Source of the DNA: Streptomyces sp. Ag109_O5-1
Lineage (GTDB): Bacteria > Actinomycetota > Actinomycetes > Streptomycetales > Streptomycetaceae
Length of the DNA: 64,000 bases
Assembly: GCF_003814875.1 (NCBI RefSeq)
Contig: NZ_RKQF01000001.1
Location: forward strand, 6,138,001 to 6,202,000
Direction: 5' to 3'
Positions 36,436 through 44,931 of this stretch are shown piece after piece. Under the pieces are notes generated by a model that saw only the letters and a program-made list of their open reading frames with translations, ran no database searches and had not been told where the DNA came from. A program made the translations under genes and the position numbers. Position 1 is the stretch's first letter. Each line of letters starts with the position of its first letter.

Positions 36436-36844
36436 GAAGCGCCCTTTCTGGCACAGCACGAGCCGGGCTCGTCGGCGGGTTGCCGGAGCGGCTGCGGCAT
36501 GTTGCGTTGGTAAGCCTTGATCAGCGTTGCTCAGCTTTTCCCGGACGGTCCCCACGTTCGGGGCGGGATTGGCTTCCAGTCTACCGGTAGCGCCGACAGT
36601 GATGGGGGTTTGCCGGTACCTGAGTCCGCATGTGCCGCCCTGAACCCGCCTCCGCCGACTCCCGATATGCGGATGGGGGCCCAAAGAGGCTCACGGCGGC
36701 ACTCAGCGCTTCCGGCTGTCAACCCTTGGCTACTCCGGGGTCAGGTCGCGATTCGCAACCGCGTGTGGTTGTACGACGATCAGCCGAGGGGGCCGCACGA
36801 CAGCTCCGCACCCGGCTCATGGCGTGACGTAAGTCACCCGTACG
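36436..36844 (-). promoter_or_regulatory. gyrB upstream region
   Basis: A 409-bp non-coding stretch. A perfect TTGACA -35-like box lies at 36717-36722 on the minus strand, though no good -10 follows at 17-18 bp. GTGAC-GTAA-GTCAC (36824-36837) lies near the end of the dciA gene. No small gene was accepted here. Confidence 0.4.
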
Positions 36845-37384
36845 TCACCCGTAGGTATCGCCCGGACCCATGCTCCCAGGGGCCCGCAACGGGCCGTAGC
36901 GCCGGGTGGGACCCCCCGGATTCAGCACCTTGATCATGCGCACGGTGCCGTGCCCGAGGTCCTCGTTCAGACGGGCCACCAGCGCCGGCGCGAGATGCCG
37001 CAACTGGGTCGCCCACGCCGTCGAGTCGCACTGCACGACCAGCACCCGCTCGTCCTCGTCGTACCGCTGCGGCACACAGTGCTTGGCCAGGTCCTCGCCG
37101 ACGATCTGCGGCCAGCGGCCCATCACCCCGCCGACCGCGGCCGGCGTCTCCCAGCCGCGCTCGGTGATCAGCCGGTTGATGGCGGATCCGAGCGCCATGG
37201 GGTCACGGCCGTCGGCACGCGCGCCGGAGCGCAGACCGCCGCCACGGCGCGCCTGCTTCTTCTGCTGCGCCGCGTCACCACGCGCGCGTGCCGCCTCCTT
37301 CGCCGCGCGCAGCGCCACGCGCGCGAGGTCGACACCCGAAGGCTCTGTCTTGTCACCCTTGGGGGCGGGTCCGTCGGTGCTCAT
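36845..37384 (-). CDS. dciA: DciA-family (DUF721) protein
   Basis: 179 residues. A disordered, basic N-terminal region is followed by the DUF721/DciA domain (about 65-160) with VVQCDSTAWATQLRHL. DciA-type proteins help load or recruit the replicative DnaB helicase in bacteria that lack DnaC; family role is established elsewhere, not shown here. The ATG overlaps the recF stop (ATGA), so it is translated with recF. Confidence 0.9.
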   Translation of the reverse strand: MSTDGPAPKGDKTEPSGVDLARVALRAAKEAARARGDAAQQKKQARRGGGLRSGARADGRDPMALGSAINRLITERGWETPAAVGGVMGRWPQIVGEDLAKHCVPQRYDEDERVLVVQCDSTAWATQLRHLAPALVARLNEDLGHGTVRMIKVLNPGGPTRRYGPLRAPGSMGPGDTYG

Positions 37385-38502
37385 GCGCGCTCCACCGTCC
37401 CGTCCGCCACCGCATACCGCGTCCCCGTGAGGATGTGCGGTACGTCGTCGTCCACAGCGGCCGTCACCAGCACCTGCTCCCCGGGCGCGACCAGCTCCGC
37501 CAGTCGCTCCCGGCGCCGGGCGTCCAGCTCGGCGAAGACATCGTCGAGCACCAGCACCGGCTCGTTGCCCTCGGCGCGCAGCAGGTCGTACGACGCGAGG
37601 CGCAGCGCCAGCGCGTACGACCAGGACTCGCCGTGCGAGGCGTACCCCTTGGCCGGCAACTGCCCGAGCTTGAGGACCAGGTCGTCGCGGTGCGGGCCGA
37701 CCAGGGTCACCCCCCGCTCGATCTCCTGCTTGCGGGCGTCCGCCAAGGCCGCCATCAGCTGGCCGTACAGATCCTCGCGGGTGTGGGCCTCACCGGGCGC
37801 GGACGGCTTGTACTCCAGCGCGACCGGCCCGCCGCCCGGCGCCAGCTGCTCGTACGCCTTGTCCGCAAGGGGCTGGATCGCGGCGACCAGGTCGAGCCGC
37901 TGGGCGAGCAGCTCGGCACCGACCCGCGCGAGATGCTGGTCCCACACGTCGAGCGTGGACAGATCCATGGACCGCCCGCCGTGCCGCCGCGCCAGGGCGG
38001 CGGTCTTCAACAGGGTGTTCCGCTGCTTCAGCACCCGCTCGTAGTCGGACCGCACCCCCGCCATCCGCGGCGACCGCGTGGTGATCAGCTCGTCCAGGAA
38101 GCGCCGCCGCTCACCGGGATCGCCCTTCACCAGAGCCAGATCCTCGGGCGCGAACAGCACGGTCCGCACGATGCCCAGCACATCCCGGGGCCTGACCTGC
38201 GAGGACCTGTTGATGCGGGCACGGTTGGCCTTGCCCGGGTTCAGCTCCAGCTCGACCAGCTGCTGCCGGTCGCCCTGCCGGACCTGCGCCCGGATGATCG
38301 CGCGGTCGGCGCCCATCCGGACCAGGGGCGCGTCGGAGGCGACCCGGTGGCTGCCGAGGGTGGCGAGATAGCCGACCGCCTCGACGAGGTTGGTCTTGCC
38401 CTGGCCGTTGGGGCCGACGAAGGCGGTGACGCCCGGGTCGAGCGGGACCTCGACCCGGGCGTAGGAGCGGAAGTCGGCCAGCGACAGATGCGTGACGTGC
38501 AT
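37381..38502 (-). CDS. recF: DNA replication and repair protein RecF
   Basis: 373-residue SMC-like ATPase that loads RecA at gaps and stalled forks. Walker A GPNGQGKTN (K36), ABC signature region near residues 270-290 and Walker B VLVLDDVFAELD are all present. It is downstream of gnd and overlaps dciA by 4 bp. Complete and of usual length. Confidence 0.98.
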   Translation of the reverse strand: MHVTHLSLADFRSYARVEVPLDPGVTAFVGPNGQGKTNLVEAVGYLATLGSHRVASDAPLVRMGADRAIIRAQVRQGDRQQLVELELNPGKANRARINRSSQVRPRDVLGIVRTVLFAPEDLALVKGDPGERRRFLDELITTRSPRMAGVRSDYERVLKQRNTLLKTAALARRHGGRSMDLSTLDVWDQHLARVGAELLAQRLDLVAAIQPLADKAYEQLAPGGGPVALEYKPSAPGEAHTREDLYGQLMAALADARKQEIERGVTLVGPHRDDLVLKLGQLPAKGYASHGESWSYALALRLASYDLLRAEGNEPVLVLDDVFAELDARRRERLAELVAPGEQVLVTAAVDDDVPHILTGTRYAVADGTVERA

Positions 38503-38565
38503 GGGTGTTTCGCCGACCTCCCCGTGACCTGCTGATTCGTCTCTGCTCGGTACTGCTTCTCGGTG

Positions 38566-39441
38566 CTACTTCGCCTCTACGGCGTGGCCGCCGAACTGGT
38601 TGCGCAGCGCGGCGATCATCTTCATCTGCGGCGAGTCCTCCTGCCGGGAGGCGAACCGCGCGAACAGCGAAGCGGTGATCGCGGGCAGCGGCACCGCGTT
38701 GTCTATGGCGGCCTCCACAGTCCACCGGCCCTCACCGGAGTCCTGTGCAAAACCCTTCAGCCTGTCCAGGTGCTCGTCCTCGTCGAGGGCGTTCACAGCG
38801 AGGTCGAGCAGCCAGGAACGGATGACCGTCCCTTCCTGCCAGGAGCGGAAGACCTCGCGCACGTCCGTGACGGAGTCGACCTTCTCCAGGAGCTCCCAGC
38901 CCTCAGCGTAGGCCTGCATCATCGCGTACTCGATGCCGTTGTGGACCATCTTCGCGAAGTGGCCCGCGCCGACCTTGCCAGCGTGCACCGAACCGAAGTC
39001 GCCCTCGGGCTTCAGCGCGTCGAACACCGGCCGCACCTTCTCGACGTCCTCGGCGGCGCCGCCGTACATCAGCGCATAGCCGTTCTGCAGGCCCCAGACA
39101 CCGCCGGAGACACCGCAGTCGACGAAGCCGATGCCCTTGGCCGCCAGCTCCTCCGCATGCCGCTCGTCGTCCGTCCAGCGGGAGTTGCCGCCGTCGACGA
39201 CCACGTCACCGGGCTCCAGCAGCTCGGCCAGCTCGTCGATCGTGGACTGGGTCGGCGCCCCGGCCGGAACCATCACCCACACCACGCGGGGCCCGCTCAG
39301 CTTGCCCACAAGCTCTTCCAGGCTATGGACATCGGCGAGGTCCGGGTTGCGGTCGTATCCGACGACGGTGTGGCCCGCACGGCGGATCCGCTCGCGCATG
39401 TTGCCGCCCATCTTGCCGAGTCCGACGAGACCGAGCTCCAT
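38566..39441 (-). CDS. gnd: 6-phosphogluconate dehydrogenase (decarboxylating, short form)
   Basis: 291 residues, the short GntZ/YqeC-like form. It oxidises and decarboxylates 6-phosphogluconate to ribulose 5-phosphate, usually with NAD in this subgroup. The Rossmann motif GLVGLGKMGGNM is at the N-terminus, the substrate segment VDGGNSRW is near 90, and K and N in GAGHFAKMVHNG are catalytic. Its place between dnaN and recF is typical of Streptomyces. Confidence 0.95.
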   Translation of the reverse strand: MELGLVGLGKMGGNMRERIRRAGHTVVGYDRNPDLADVHSLEELVGKLSGPRVVWVMVPAGAPTQSTIDELAELLEPGDVVVDGGNSRWTDDERHAEELAAKGIGFVDCGVSGGVWGLQNGYALMYGGAAEDVEKVRPVFDALKPEGDFGSVHAGKVGAGHFAKMVHNGIEYAMMQAYAEGWELLEKVDSVTDVREVFRSWQEGTVIRSWLLDLAVNALDEDEHLDRLKGFAQDSGEGRWTVEAAIDNAVPLPAITASLFARFASRQEDSPQMKMIAALRNQFGGHAVEAK

Positions 39442-39620
39442 CAGTTGTGATCCTTAAGGTTGCGGTGTGGCAGGAGAGGCACTTGCGTACCAGCGCCGAG
39501 CCTAATCGCGACCCTTTGTGCACAGTTGTGGGGTATAGCCGCTCACCTGGGGAAACTCACCGGGTCACGGTGCCGGTCACCCACAAGGAGCGACCCGCAC
39601 CGTGCACAGCTGTGGACAAC
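39442..39620. promoter_or_regulatory. gnd upstream region with a DnaA box
   Basis: TGTGGACAA at 39611-39619 is a perfect reverse match to TTGTCCACA next to the dnaN stop codon. The stretch also has repeated GTGCACAG motifs. It holds the gnd promoter or leader; no gene is seen. Confidence 0.6.
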
Positions 39621-40751
39621 TCAGCCGCTGAGACGCACCGGCATGATCAGGTACTTGTACGCCTCGTCCGCCTCGGCATCCAGCGCCGGCTTCCCGCTGA
39701 GCAGCGCGGGCTTGGTGGAGGTGGTGAACGACAGCTGGGCGACCGGCGAGTCGATCGCGCTCAGACCGTCCAGCAGGAACGTCGGGTTGAAGGCGATCGA
39801 GATGTCGTCGCCCTCCAGCTGCGCGTCCACCCTTTCCACAGCCTGTGCGTCGTCGCTGGAACCGGCCTCCAGGATCAGCACGCCCTGCTCGAAGCTGAGC
39901 CGCACCGGGGTGTTCCGCTCGGCGACCAGGGCCACACGCTTGACGGCCTCCACGAAGGGGGCGGTCTCGATCACGGCGACGGAGTTGAACTCGGTCGGGA
40001 ACAGCGTGCGGTACTTCGGCAGGTCGCCTTCGAGCAGCCGGGTGGTGGTACGGCGGCCGGCGCCCTCGAAGCCGATGAGCCCCTCGCCCGCGCCCGAGCC
40101 GGACAGGGCCAGGATGACGCTGTCGCCGCTCGTGAGGGCCTTGGCGGTGTCCAGGAGCGTCTTGGCGGGCACCAGGGCGACCGCGGAGGCCTCCGGGTTC
40201 TCCGGCTTCCACAGGAACTCGCGGACCGCGAAGCGGTAGCGGTCGGTGGATGCCAGGGTGACGGTGTCGCCCTCGATCTCGATGCGCACACCGGTGAGCA
40301 CCGGCAGGGTGTCGTCACGGCCGGCGGCGATGGCCACCTGGGAGACGGCGGAGGCGAAGACCTCGCCGGGGACCGTGCCCGTCGCGTTCGGCATCTGCGG
40401 CAGCGAGGGGTACTCCTCCACAGGCAGTGTGTGCAGCGTGAACCGGGAGGATCCGCAGACCACCGTGGCCCGTACACCGTCTGTGGAAATCTCCACCGGT
40501 CGGTTGGGGAGCGCACGGCAGATGTCGGCGAGCAGCCGGCCGGAGACCAGCACGGTGCCCTCCTCCTCGACCTCGGTCTCGACGCTGACCCGCGCGGAGA
40601 CCTCGTAGTCGAAGCTGGACAGGCTCAGCTGGCCGTCCTCGGCCTTCAGGAGCAGGCCGGCGAGGACCGGCGCCGGCGGACGGGCCGGGAGGCTGCGCGC
40701 AGCCCAGGCCACTGCCTCCGCGAGTACGTCGCGTTCCACCCGGATCTTCAC
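39621..40751 (-). CDS. dnaN: DNA polymerase III beta subunit (sliding clamp)
   Basis: 376-residue clamp with the usual three similar domains; the dimer rings DNA and tethers the polymerase. The start segment MKIRVERDVLAEAVAWAARSLPARPPAPVLAG and the end LIMPVRLSG are characteristic. GTG start. Its promoter lies in oriC. Complete and intact. Confidence 0.98.
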   Translation of the reverse strand: MKIRVERDVLAEAVAWAARSLPARPPAPVLAGLLLKAEDGQLSLSSFDYEVSARVSVETEVEEEGTVLVSGRLLADICRALPNRPVEISTDGVRATVVCGSSRFTLHTLPVEEYPSLPQMPNATGTVPGEVFASAVSQVAIAAGRDDTLPVLTGVRIEIEGDTVTLASTDRYRFAVREFLWKPENPEASAVALVPAKTLLDTAKALTSGDSVILALSGSGAGEGLIGFEGAGRRTTTRLLEGDLPKYRTLFPTEFNSVAVIETAPFVEAVKRVALVAERNTPVRLSFEQGVLILEAGSSDDAQAVERVDAQLEGDDISIAFNPTFLLDGLSAIDSPVAQLSFTTSTKPALLSGKPALDAEADEAYKYLIMPVRLSG

Positions 40752-41568
40752 CTAAGCCGCCTCCTGCTGTTGCCGGCGCTTCTCGCCCTGCTTCGCCTTC
40801 GTCGTCTGACTCGGTGTCGTGGTCCCCGGGGAGGGGAAGAACACCGGGGACCAGTCTGACGCACCGCACTGACAGCTGGTGCCTCTCGGGGTCAAGTCGT
40901 GACGAGGCGCGGTCAGAGGCCGGAGAGCGAGTTGTGCACAGGGCCCTCTTCGAAACGGATTCCCAGCTCTCTCTAGTTGTCAGTAGTAGTAGGGGCTGTG
41001 GATACCGTGGATAACCTCGTTTGCCCAGCTCAGGGGCGGGATTTTGTCCACTGCCCCTGTGGGTGGGACCGGTGGACAACTCGGTGTCTCTGTGGAGAAC
41101 AGAAAGTTCTGCACACACCATGCACAGCCCGAGGGGACTTCTCCCCAGCGCCGTCCCCAGCTTTACCCACCTTTCCCACAGGCCAACCCGGCACCTTCGT
41201 GTGACGCCTTTCACTCGCCTCGGTGAGCAGGCGCGTCGCGTTGCCGAACAGTGGACAGTCATGTGGAGAAGCTGGGGATCACTGGGGACAACCACCCCTC
41301 GCCCTGTGGGCTACCGGTGGACAACTTCATACACACCCTGTGGATCATTTCGTCGTCCACAGTCTGTGGAGATCCGTCATCCACGATTCCACAGCCACTT
41401 GAGCTGCCCTGATGCTCTTTCAACCCCCAGCCTGTGGACGACGTTCGGGACAACTTCACAGTCCCCAGGGTGTGGACGCAAGAAAGTCGGCAAATCTGTG
41501 GAGGACGGCCGTAACCAGCTGAGTATTCGAACAGCGGAGGGCGTTTCCCTCCGACTCCGCGAGGGCAA

Positions 41569-41657
41569 CGCGCCCCGTCAGGGGCGCTGGGGGTACCCCC
41601 AGCCAGCCGAAGGCTGGGGGAGGAACTGCGCGACAAGCCCCCACCGGGCCCTGCAGT
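41569..41657. repeat. Streptomyces-type intergenic repeat beside oriC
   Basis: CGCCCCGTCAGGGGCG hairpin, then CTGGGGG-TACC-CCCAG and AGCC-GAAGGCT-type inverted repeats, then GGAACTGCGCGACAAGCCC. This string resembles a family of GC-rich repeats scattered at gene ends in Streptomyces. It separates the DnaA boxes from the dnaA terminator. Confidence 0.7.
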
Positions 41658-41686
41658 GACCCACTGCCGAACCGCCCCAGGACACC

Positions 41687-41721
41687 AAAAGGCGCCCCCG
41701 GGATCTCTCCCGAAGGCGCCT
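41687..41721 (-). terminator. dnaA terminator
   Basis: On the minus strand AGGCGCC pairs with GGCGCCT around an inner CGGGA/TCCCG stem, followed by TTTTGG. It lies 14 bp after the dnaA stop codon. Confidence 0.8.
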
Positions 41722-41735
41722 GGAGGGCCGTACAG

Positions 41736-43661
41736 CTACCCGTTCTTGATGCGGTTGGTCAGCTCGGTCACCTGGTTGTAGATCGACCGCCGCTCGGCCA
41801 TCAACGCCCGGATCTTCCGGTCGGCGTGCATCACGGTCGTGTGGTCCCGGTTGCCGAACTGTGCCCCGATCTTCGGCAGCGACAGGTCGGTCAGCTCCCG
41901 GCACAGGTACATGGCGATCTGCCGCGCCGTGACCAGTTGCCGGCCGCGCGAGCTCCCGCACAGGTCCTCGACGGTCAGGCCGAAGTAGTCGGCGGTCGAG
42001 GCCATGATGGCCGTCGCGGTGATCTCCGGCGTGGTGTCCTGGCCGCCGGGGATCAGGTCCTTGAGGACGATCTCCGTCAGCCCGAGATCCACCGGCTGCC
42101 GGTTGAGCGACGCGAACGCCGTCACCCGGATCAGCGCGCCCTCCAGCTCACGGATGTTGCGGGAGATGCGGGAGGCGATGAACTCCAGCACCTCCGGCGG
42201 CGCGTTCAGCTGCTCCTGCACCGCCTTCTTGCGGAGGATCGCGATACGCGTCTCCAGTTCCGGCGGCTGGACGTCGGTGATCAGACCCCACTCGAAACGG
42301 TTCCGCAGCCGGTCCTCCAGCGTGACCAGCTGCTTGGGCGGCCGGTCGCTGGAGAGCACGATCTGCTTGTTCGCGTTGTGGAGCGTGTTGAAGGTGTGGA
42401 AGAACTCCTCCTGCGTCGACTCCTTGTCCGCGAGGAACTGGATGTCGTCGACGAGCAGGATGTCCATCTCGCGGTAGCGCTTGCGGAAGCTGTCGCCCTT
42501 GCCGTCGCGGATCGAGTTGATGAACTCGTTGGTGAACTCCTCCGAGCTCACGTACCGCACGCGCGTGCCCGGGTAGAGGCTCCGCGCGTAGTGCCCGATC
42601 GCGTGCAGCAGGTGCGTCTTGCCGAGCCCGGACTCCCCGTAGATGAAGAGGGGGTTGTACGCCTTCGCGGGCGCCTCGGCGACGGCGACCGCGGCCGCGT
42701 GCGCGAAGCGGTTGGACGCGCCGATGACGAACGTGTCGAAGAGGTACTTCGGGTTCAGGCGCGCGGTCGGCTCGGCGGGCCCGCCGGCCGGTGCGGGCTT
42801 CGAGCCCAGCGAGCTGGGCCCGCCGGCGCCGGGCAGGTCCGGGCGTCCGGGACCGCCCCGGTGTCCCTGGCCGGCCCCGCCGGGGGGCTCGGGCAGGTCA
42901 CGGCGGCCGGTGTCGCGCTGGTCGTAGTCGGACCGGTCGTAGTCGGGGCGCTTGTCGTAGTCCGGGCGCTTGTCGTAGTCGGGGCGCTTGTCGTAGTCGG
43001 GGCGCGGCGGTTCGTACTCGGCGCGCTGCTGTTCGTACGGCGGCCGGTCCATCGGCTGCTGGGGCCGGTAGTCCTGGGAGTAGGAGTCGCCGTAGCCGTC
43101 CGAGCGGTAGGTGTCCTGGGACGGTGAGGCATAGGGGTCGCGTTCGGGGAAGCCGAGCCGCGGCTGCTGCCAGCCGTACTCGTCCTGGCCGGGGCGCGGC
43201 CAGGCGCCGGGCTCGGGGCGCTGGTACTCGGAGGGGTAGGCCGGGCGGGCGGTGGGGAGCTGGTCGCGTCCGCCCTGGTCGTCGGCGCGATGACGGCCGT
43301 AGCCGCCCTCGTACGGGGACGAGGGGAGCTCGGGCTCCTCGTATCGTTGCTGCACGGGCGGGGCCGGCGGAGCCGGGGGCTCGCCGGCCGACTCGTCCAC
43401 GGTGATCGCGATCCGGATCGGGCGGCCGCACTCGCGGCTCAGGGTCTCGCTGACGATGGGGGCGAGACGGCCTTCCAGTACGTTCTTCGCGAATTCGTTC
43501 GGTACGGCGAGAAGGGCGGTGTCCGCGACGAGTGCGAGCGGCTGGCAGCGCCGGATCCAGTGCTCGTCCTTCGACTCCACACCCTGACCGCGGCCCTCAC
43601 CGAGGAGCTGCTCCAGTACTCGTGGCCACACTGCGGCAAGATCGGCAGGTACGTCAGCCAC
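41736..43661 (-). CDS. dnaA: Chromosomal replication initiator DnaA
   Basis: 641 residues, longer than most DnaA proteins because of a large domain II, usual in Streptomyces. Domain I covers about 1-90. The acidic, Pro/Tyr/Asp-rich linker (about 95-305) holds a DYDKRP repeat. Domain III is AAA+ with Walker A GESGLGKTH (K348) and Walker B VDDIQF (D405, D406). Domain IV carries the DNA-binding signature LPKIGAQFGNRDHTTVMHA (about 597-615). Start is GTG. Two DnaA boxes directly upstream of its -35 suggest autorepression. Confidence 0.99.
   Translation of the reverse strand: MADVPADLAAVWPRVLEQLLGEGRGQGVESKDEHWIRRCQPLALVADTALLAVPNEFAKNVLEGRLAPIVSETLSRECGRPIRIAITVDESAGEPPAPPAPPVQQRYEEPELPSSPYEGGYGRHRADDQGGRDQLPTARPAYPSEYQRPEPGAWPRPGQDEYGWQQPRLGFPERDPYASPSQDTYRSDGYGDSYSQDYRPQQPMDRPPYEQQRAEYEPPRPDYDKRPDYDKRPDYDKRPDYDRSDYDQRDTGRRDLPEPPGGAGQGHRGGPGRPDLPGAGGPSSLGSKPAPAGGPAEPTARLNPKYLFDTFVIGASNRFAHAAAVAVAEAPAKAYNPLFIYGESGLGKTHLLHAIGHYARSLYPGTRVRYVSSEEFTNEFINSIRDGKGDSFRKRYREMDILLVDDIQFLADKESTQEEFFHTFNTLHNANKQIVLSSDRPPKQLVTLEDRLRNRFEWGLITDVQPPELETRIAILRKKAVQEQLNAPPEVLEFIASRISRNIRELEGALIRVTAFASLNRQPVDLGLTEIVLKDLIPGGQDTTPEITATAIMASTADYFGLTVEDLCGSSRGRQLVTARQIAMYLCRELTDLSLPKIGAQFGNRDHTTVMHADRKIRALMAERRSIYNQVTELTNRIKNG
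42936..43007 (-). repeat. 18-bp tandem repeat inside dnaA domain II
   Basis: Four units starting with GTCGTAGTC at 42936, 42954, 42972 and 42990 encode Asp-Tyr-Asp-Lys-Arg-Pro on the minus strand; a related unit lies at 42921. In-frame and multiple of three, so copy number can change without a frameshift. Confidence 0.92.
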
Positions 43662-43762
43662 AGGGCACGCTCTCTCACAGGTCCCACGAACGTGTGGTTC
43701 GAGGACGGGTCGGGATGAATATCGGGTCGGGCGGGGATAAAGGAACGAATCGGAGTTCAGCC

Positions 43763-43817
43763 ACGGTAGTCAGCGTGGCGGGTGCGGTTCAAGTTGTTGT
43801 CCCCAGCCTGTGGATAG
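43763..43817 (-). promoter_or_regulatory. dnaA promoter with paired DnaA boxes
   Basis: On the minus strand TTGAAC (43787-43792) and TACCGT (43763-43768) are separated by 18 bp. Directly upstream lie TTGTCCCCA (43797-43805) and TGTGGATAG (43809-43817), two DnaA boxes facing each other with 3 bp between. Paired boxes at the dnaA promoter are known to mediate autoregulation in Streptomyces. Confidence 0.75.
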
Positions 43818-43838
43818 TGTCTCTCCGTCACCGCTGGT

Positions 43839-43868
43839 TTGACCGAATGGCGTAGCCCCGCGTACCGT
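43839..43868 (+). promoter_or_regulatory. rpmH promoter
   Basis: TTGACC (43839-43844) and TACCGT (43863-43868) with an 18-bp spacer, divergent from the dnaA promoter. It gives a leader of about 160 nt before rpmH. The remaining 43869-44035 shows no gene. Confidence 0.7.
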
Positions 43869-44035
43869 AACCAGGTCGAGTTGTCGATGGCTGCTGCCGC
43901 CTGCCTCCGATGGGCACAGATCGCTGAAGGTGATCGGGAAGCGGTGCACTCGGGCGTGATGCGAGCTACTCGTGGGCGCACGGTGACAGCCAGGACGGCA
44001 CCCGCCACCACCGATTTGATTTCTGGAGCCCCCGA

Positions 44036-44173
44036 GTGAGCAAGCGCACCTTCCAGCCGAACAACCGTCGTCGCGCGAAGACCCACGGCTTCCGCCTTCG
44101 GATGCGTACCCGTGCCGGCCGCGCGATTCTCGCGAACCGTCGTGCCAAGGGTCGCGCCAGCCTTTCCGCCTGA
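44036..44173 (+). CDS. rpmH: 50S ribosomal protein L34
   Basis: 45 residues, very basic: SKRTFQPNNRRRAKTHGFRLRM and a NRRAKGRASLSA end, full match to bacterial L34. It binds 23S rRNA. GTG start with GGAG upstream. First gene of the rpmH-rnpA-yidD-yidC-jag-rsmG row. It is too short for many gene finders. Confidence 0.97.
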   Translation: MSKRTFQPNNRRRAKTHGFRLRMRTRAGRAILANRRAKGRASLSA

Positions 44174-44194
44174 TCCTGATCAGGTCATGACGTC

Positions 44195-44566
44195 GTGCTG
44201 CCTACCGAGCATCGGCTGAGGCGGCGCGAGGACTTCGCGACCGCGGTACGACGGGGTCGCCGGGCTGGTCGCCCGTCCCTTGTCGTCCACCTTCGTAGCG
44301 GTGCCACGGACCCGCACGCGCCTGGGGAGAGCGCTCCCCCGACGCGTGCGGGTTTCGTCGTGAGCAAGGCAGTGGGTGGTGCGGTCGTGCGCAACAAAGT
44401 GAAGCGCAGACTGCGCCATCTGATGCGTGACCGAGTCGCCCTGTTTCCCCCCGGTAGCCTGGTAGTCGTACGAGCGCTGCCCGGAGCGGGCGACGCCGAC
44501 CATGCACAGCTGGCCCGAGACCTGGATGCCGCCGTCGAGCGGCTGCTGGGAGGGGGCGCGCGATGA
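44195..44566 (+). CDS. rnpA: Ribonuclease P protein component
   Basis: 123 residues. It assists the RNase P RNA in cutting tRNA 5' leaders. The RNR region VVRNKVKRRLRHLMR (about 67-81) and the FVVSKAVGGAV segment define the family. GTG start, 21 bp after rpmH. Its stop overlaps the next ATG. Confidence 0.97.
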   Translation: MLPTEHRLRRREDFATAVRRGRRAGRPSLVVHLRSGATDPHAPGESAPPTRAGFVVSKAVGGAVVRNKVKRRLRHLMRDRVALFPPGSLVVVRALPGAGDADHAQLARDLDAAVERLLGGGAR

Positions 44567-44928
44567 AGTACCCGCTGCTGGCTCTGATCAAGCTGTACCA
44601 GTGGACGATCAGTCCGCTGCTCGGGCCGGTGTGCAAGTACTACCCGTCGTGCTCCCACTACGGCTATACGGCCATCGACCGGCACGGTGCGATCAAGGGG
44701 ACGGCACTCACGGCCTGGCGCATCCTGCGGTGCAACCCGTGGTCGCTGGGTGGTGTGGACCATGTCCCGCCGCGCAAGCGCCCGCGGTGGCACGAAATGC
44801 TGCGTGACGCCTGGCGTGCACGCAAGGGCGGGCCCTCCGCCGCCGAACCGGCCACCGAGGAGAAGGCTCTCTCCGATCTTCCTTCGAGCCCGGCCGCAGA
44901 GACTTCGTCCCATGCCCAAGGAGCATGA
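44563..44928 (+). CDS. yidD: Membrane protein insertion efficiency factor YidD
   Basis: 121 residues. The conserved core LIKLYQWTISPLLGPVCKYYPSCSHYG-type segment has three Cys (in C-KYYPSC and RCNPW), all present. YidD aids insertion of membrane proteins by YidC. The C-terminal about 45 residues are an extension with no motif. It starts inside the rnpA stop (ATGA overlap). Confidence 0.95.
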   Translation: MKYPLLALIKLYQWTISPLLGPVCKYYPSCSHYGYTAIDRHGAIKGTALTAWRILRCNPWSLGGVDHVPPRKRPRWHEMLRDAWRARKGGPSAAEPATEEKALSDLPSSPAAETSSHAQGA

Positions 44929-44931
44929 TTA

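Larger units (their letters stand above)
40752..41735. other. oriC: oriC, chromosomal replication origin
   Basis: A 984-bp non-coding region between dnaN and dnaA with many DnaA boxes of the TTGTCCACA type in both directions. Examples: TTGTGCACA 40932, TGTGGATAC 40997, CGTGGATAA 41006, TTGTCCACT 41044, GGTGGACAA 41071, TGTGGAGAA 41091, TGTGGAGAA 41262, TGGGGACAA 41283, GGTGGACAA 41316, TGTGGATCA 41339, TCGTCCACA 41353, TGTGGAGAT 41365, TGTGGACGA 41433, TGTGGACGC 41471 and TGTGGAGGA 41497. They fall into two groups on either side of a gap near 41190-41250. DnaA binds these to open the duplex and load helicase. Confidence 0.97.

Noticed and set aside
36531..36722. A 63-codon minus-strand gene in the gyrB upstream region
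   Set aside because: No ribosome site, no motif, and composition like random high-GC frames.
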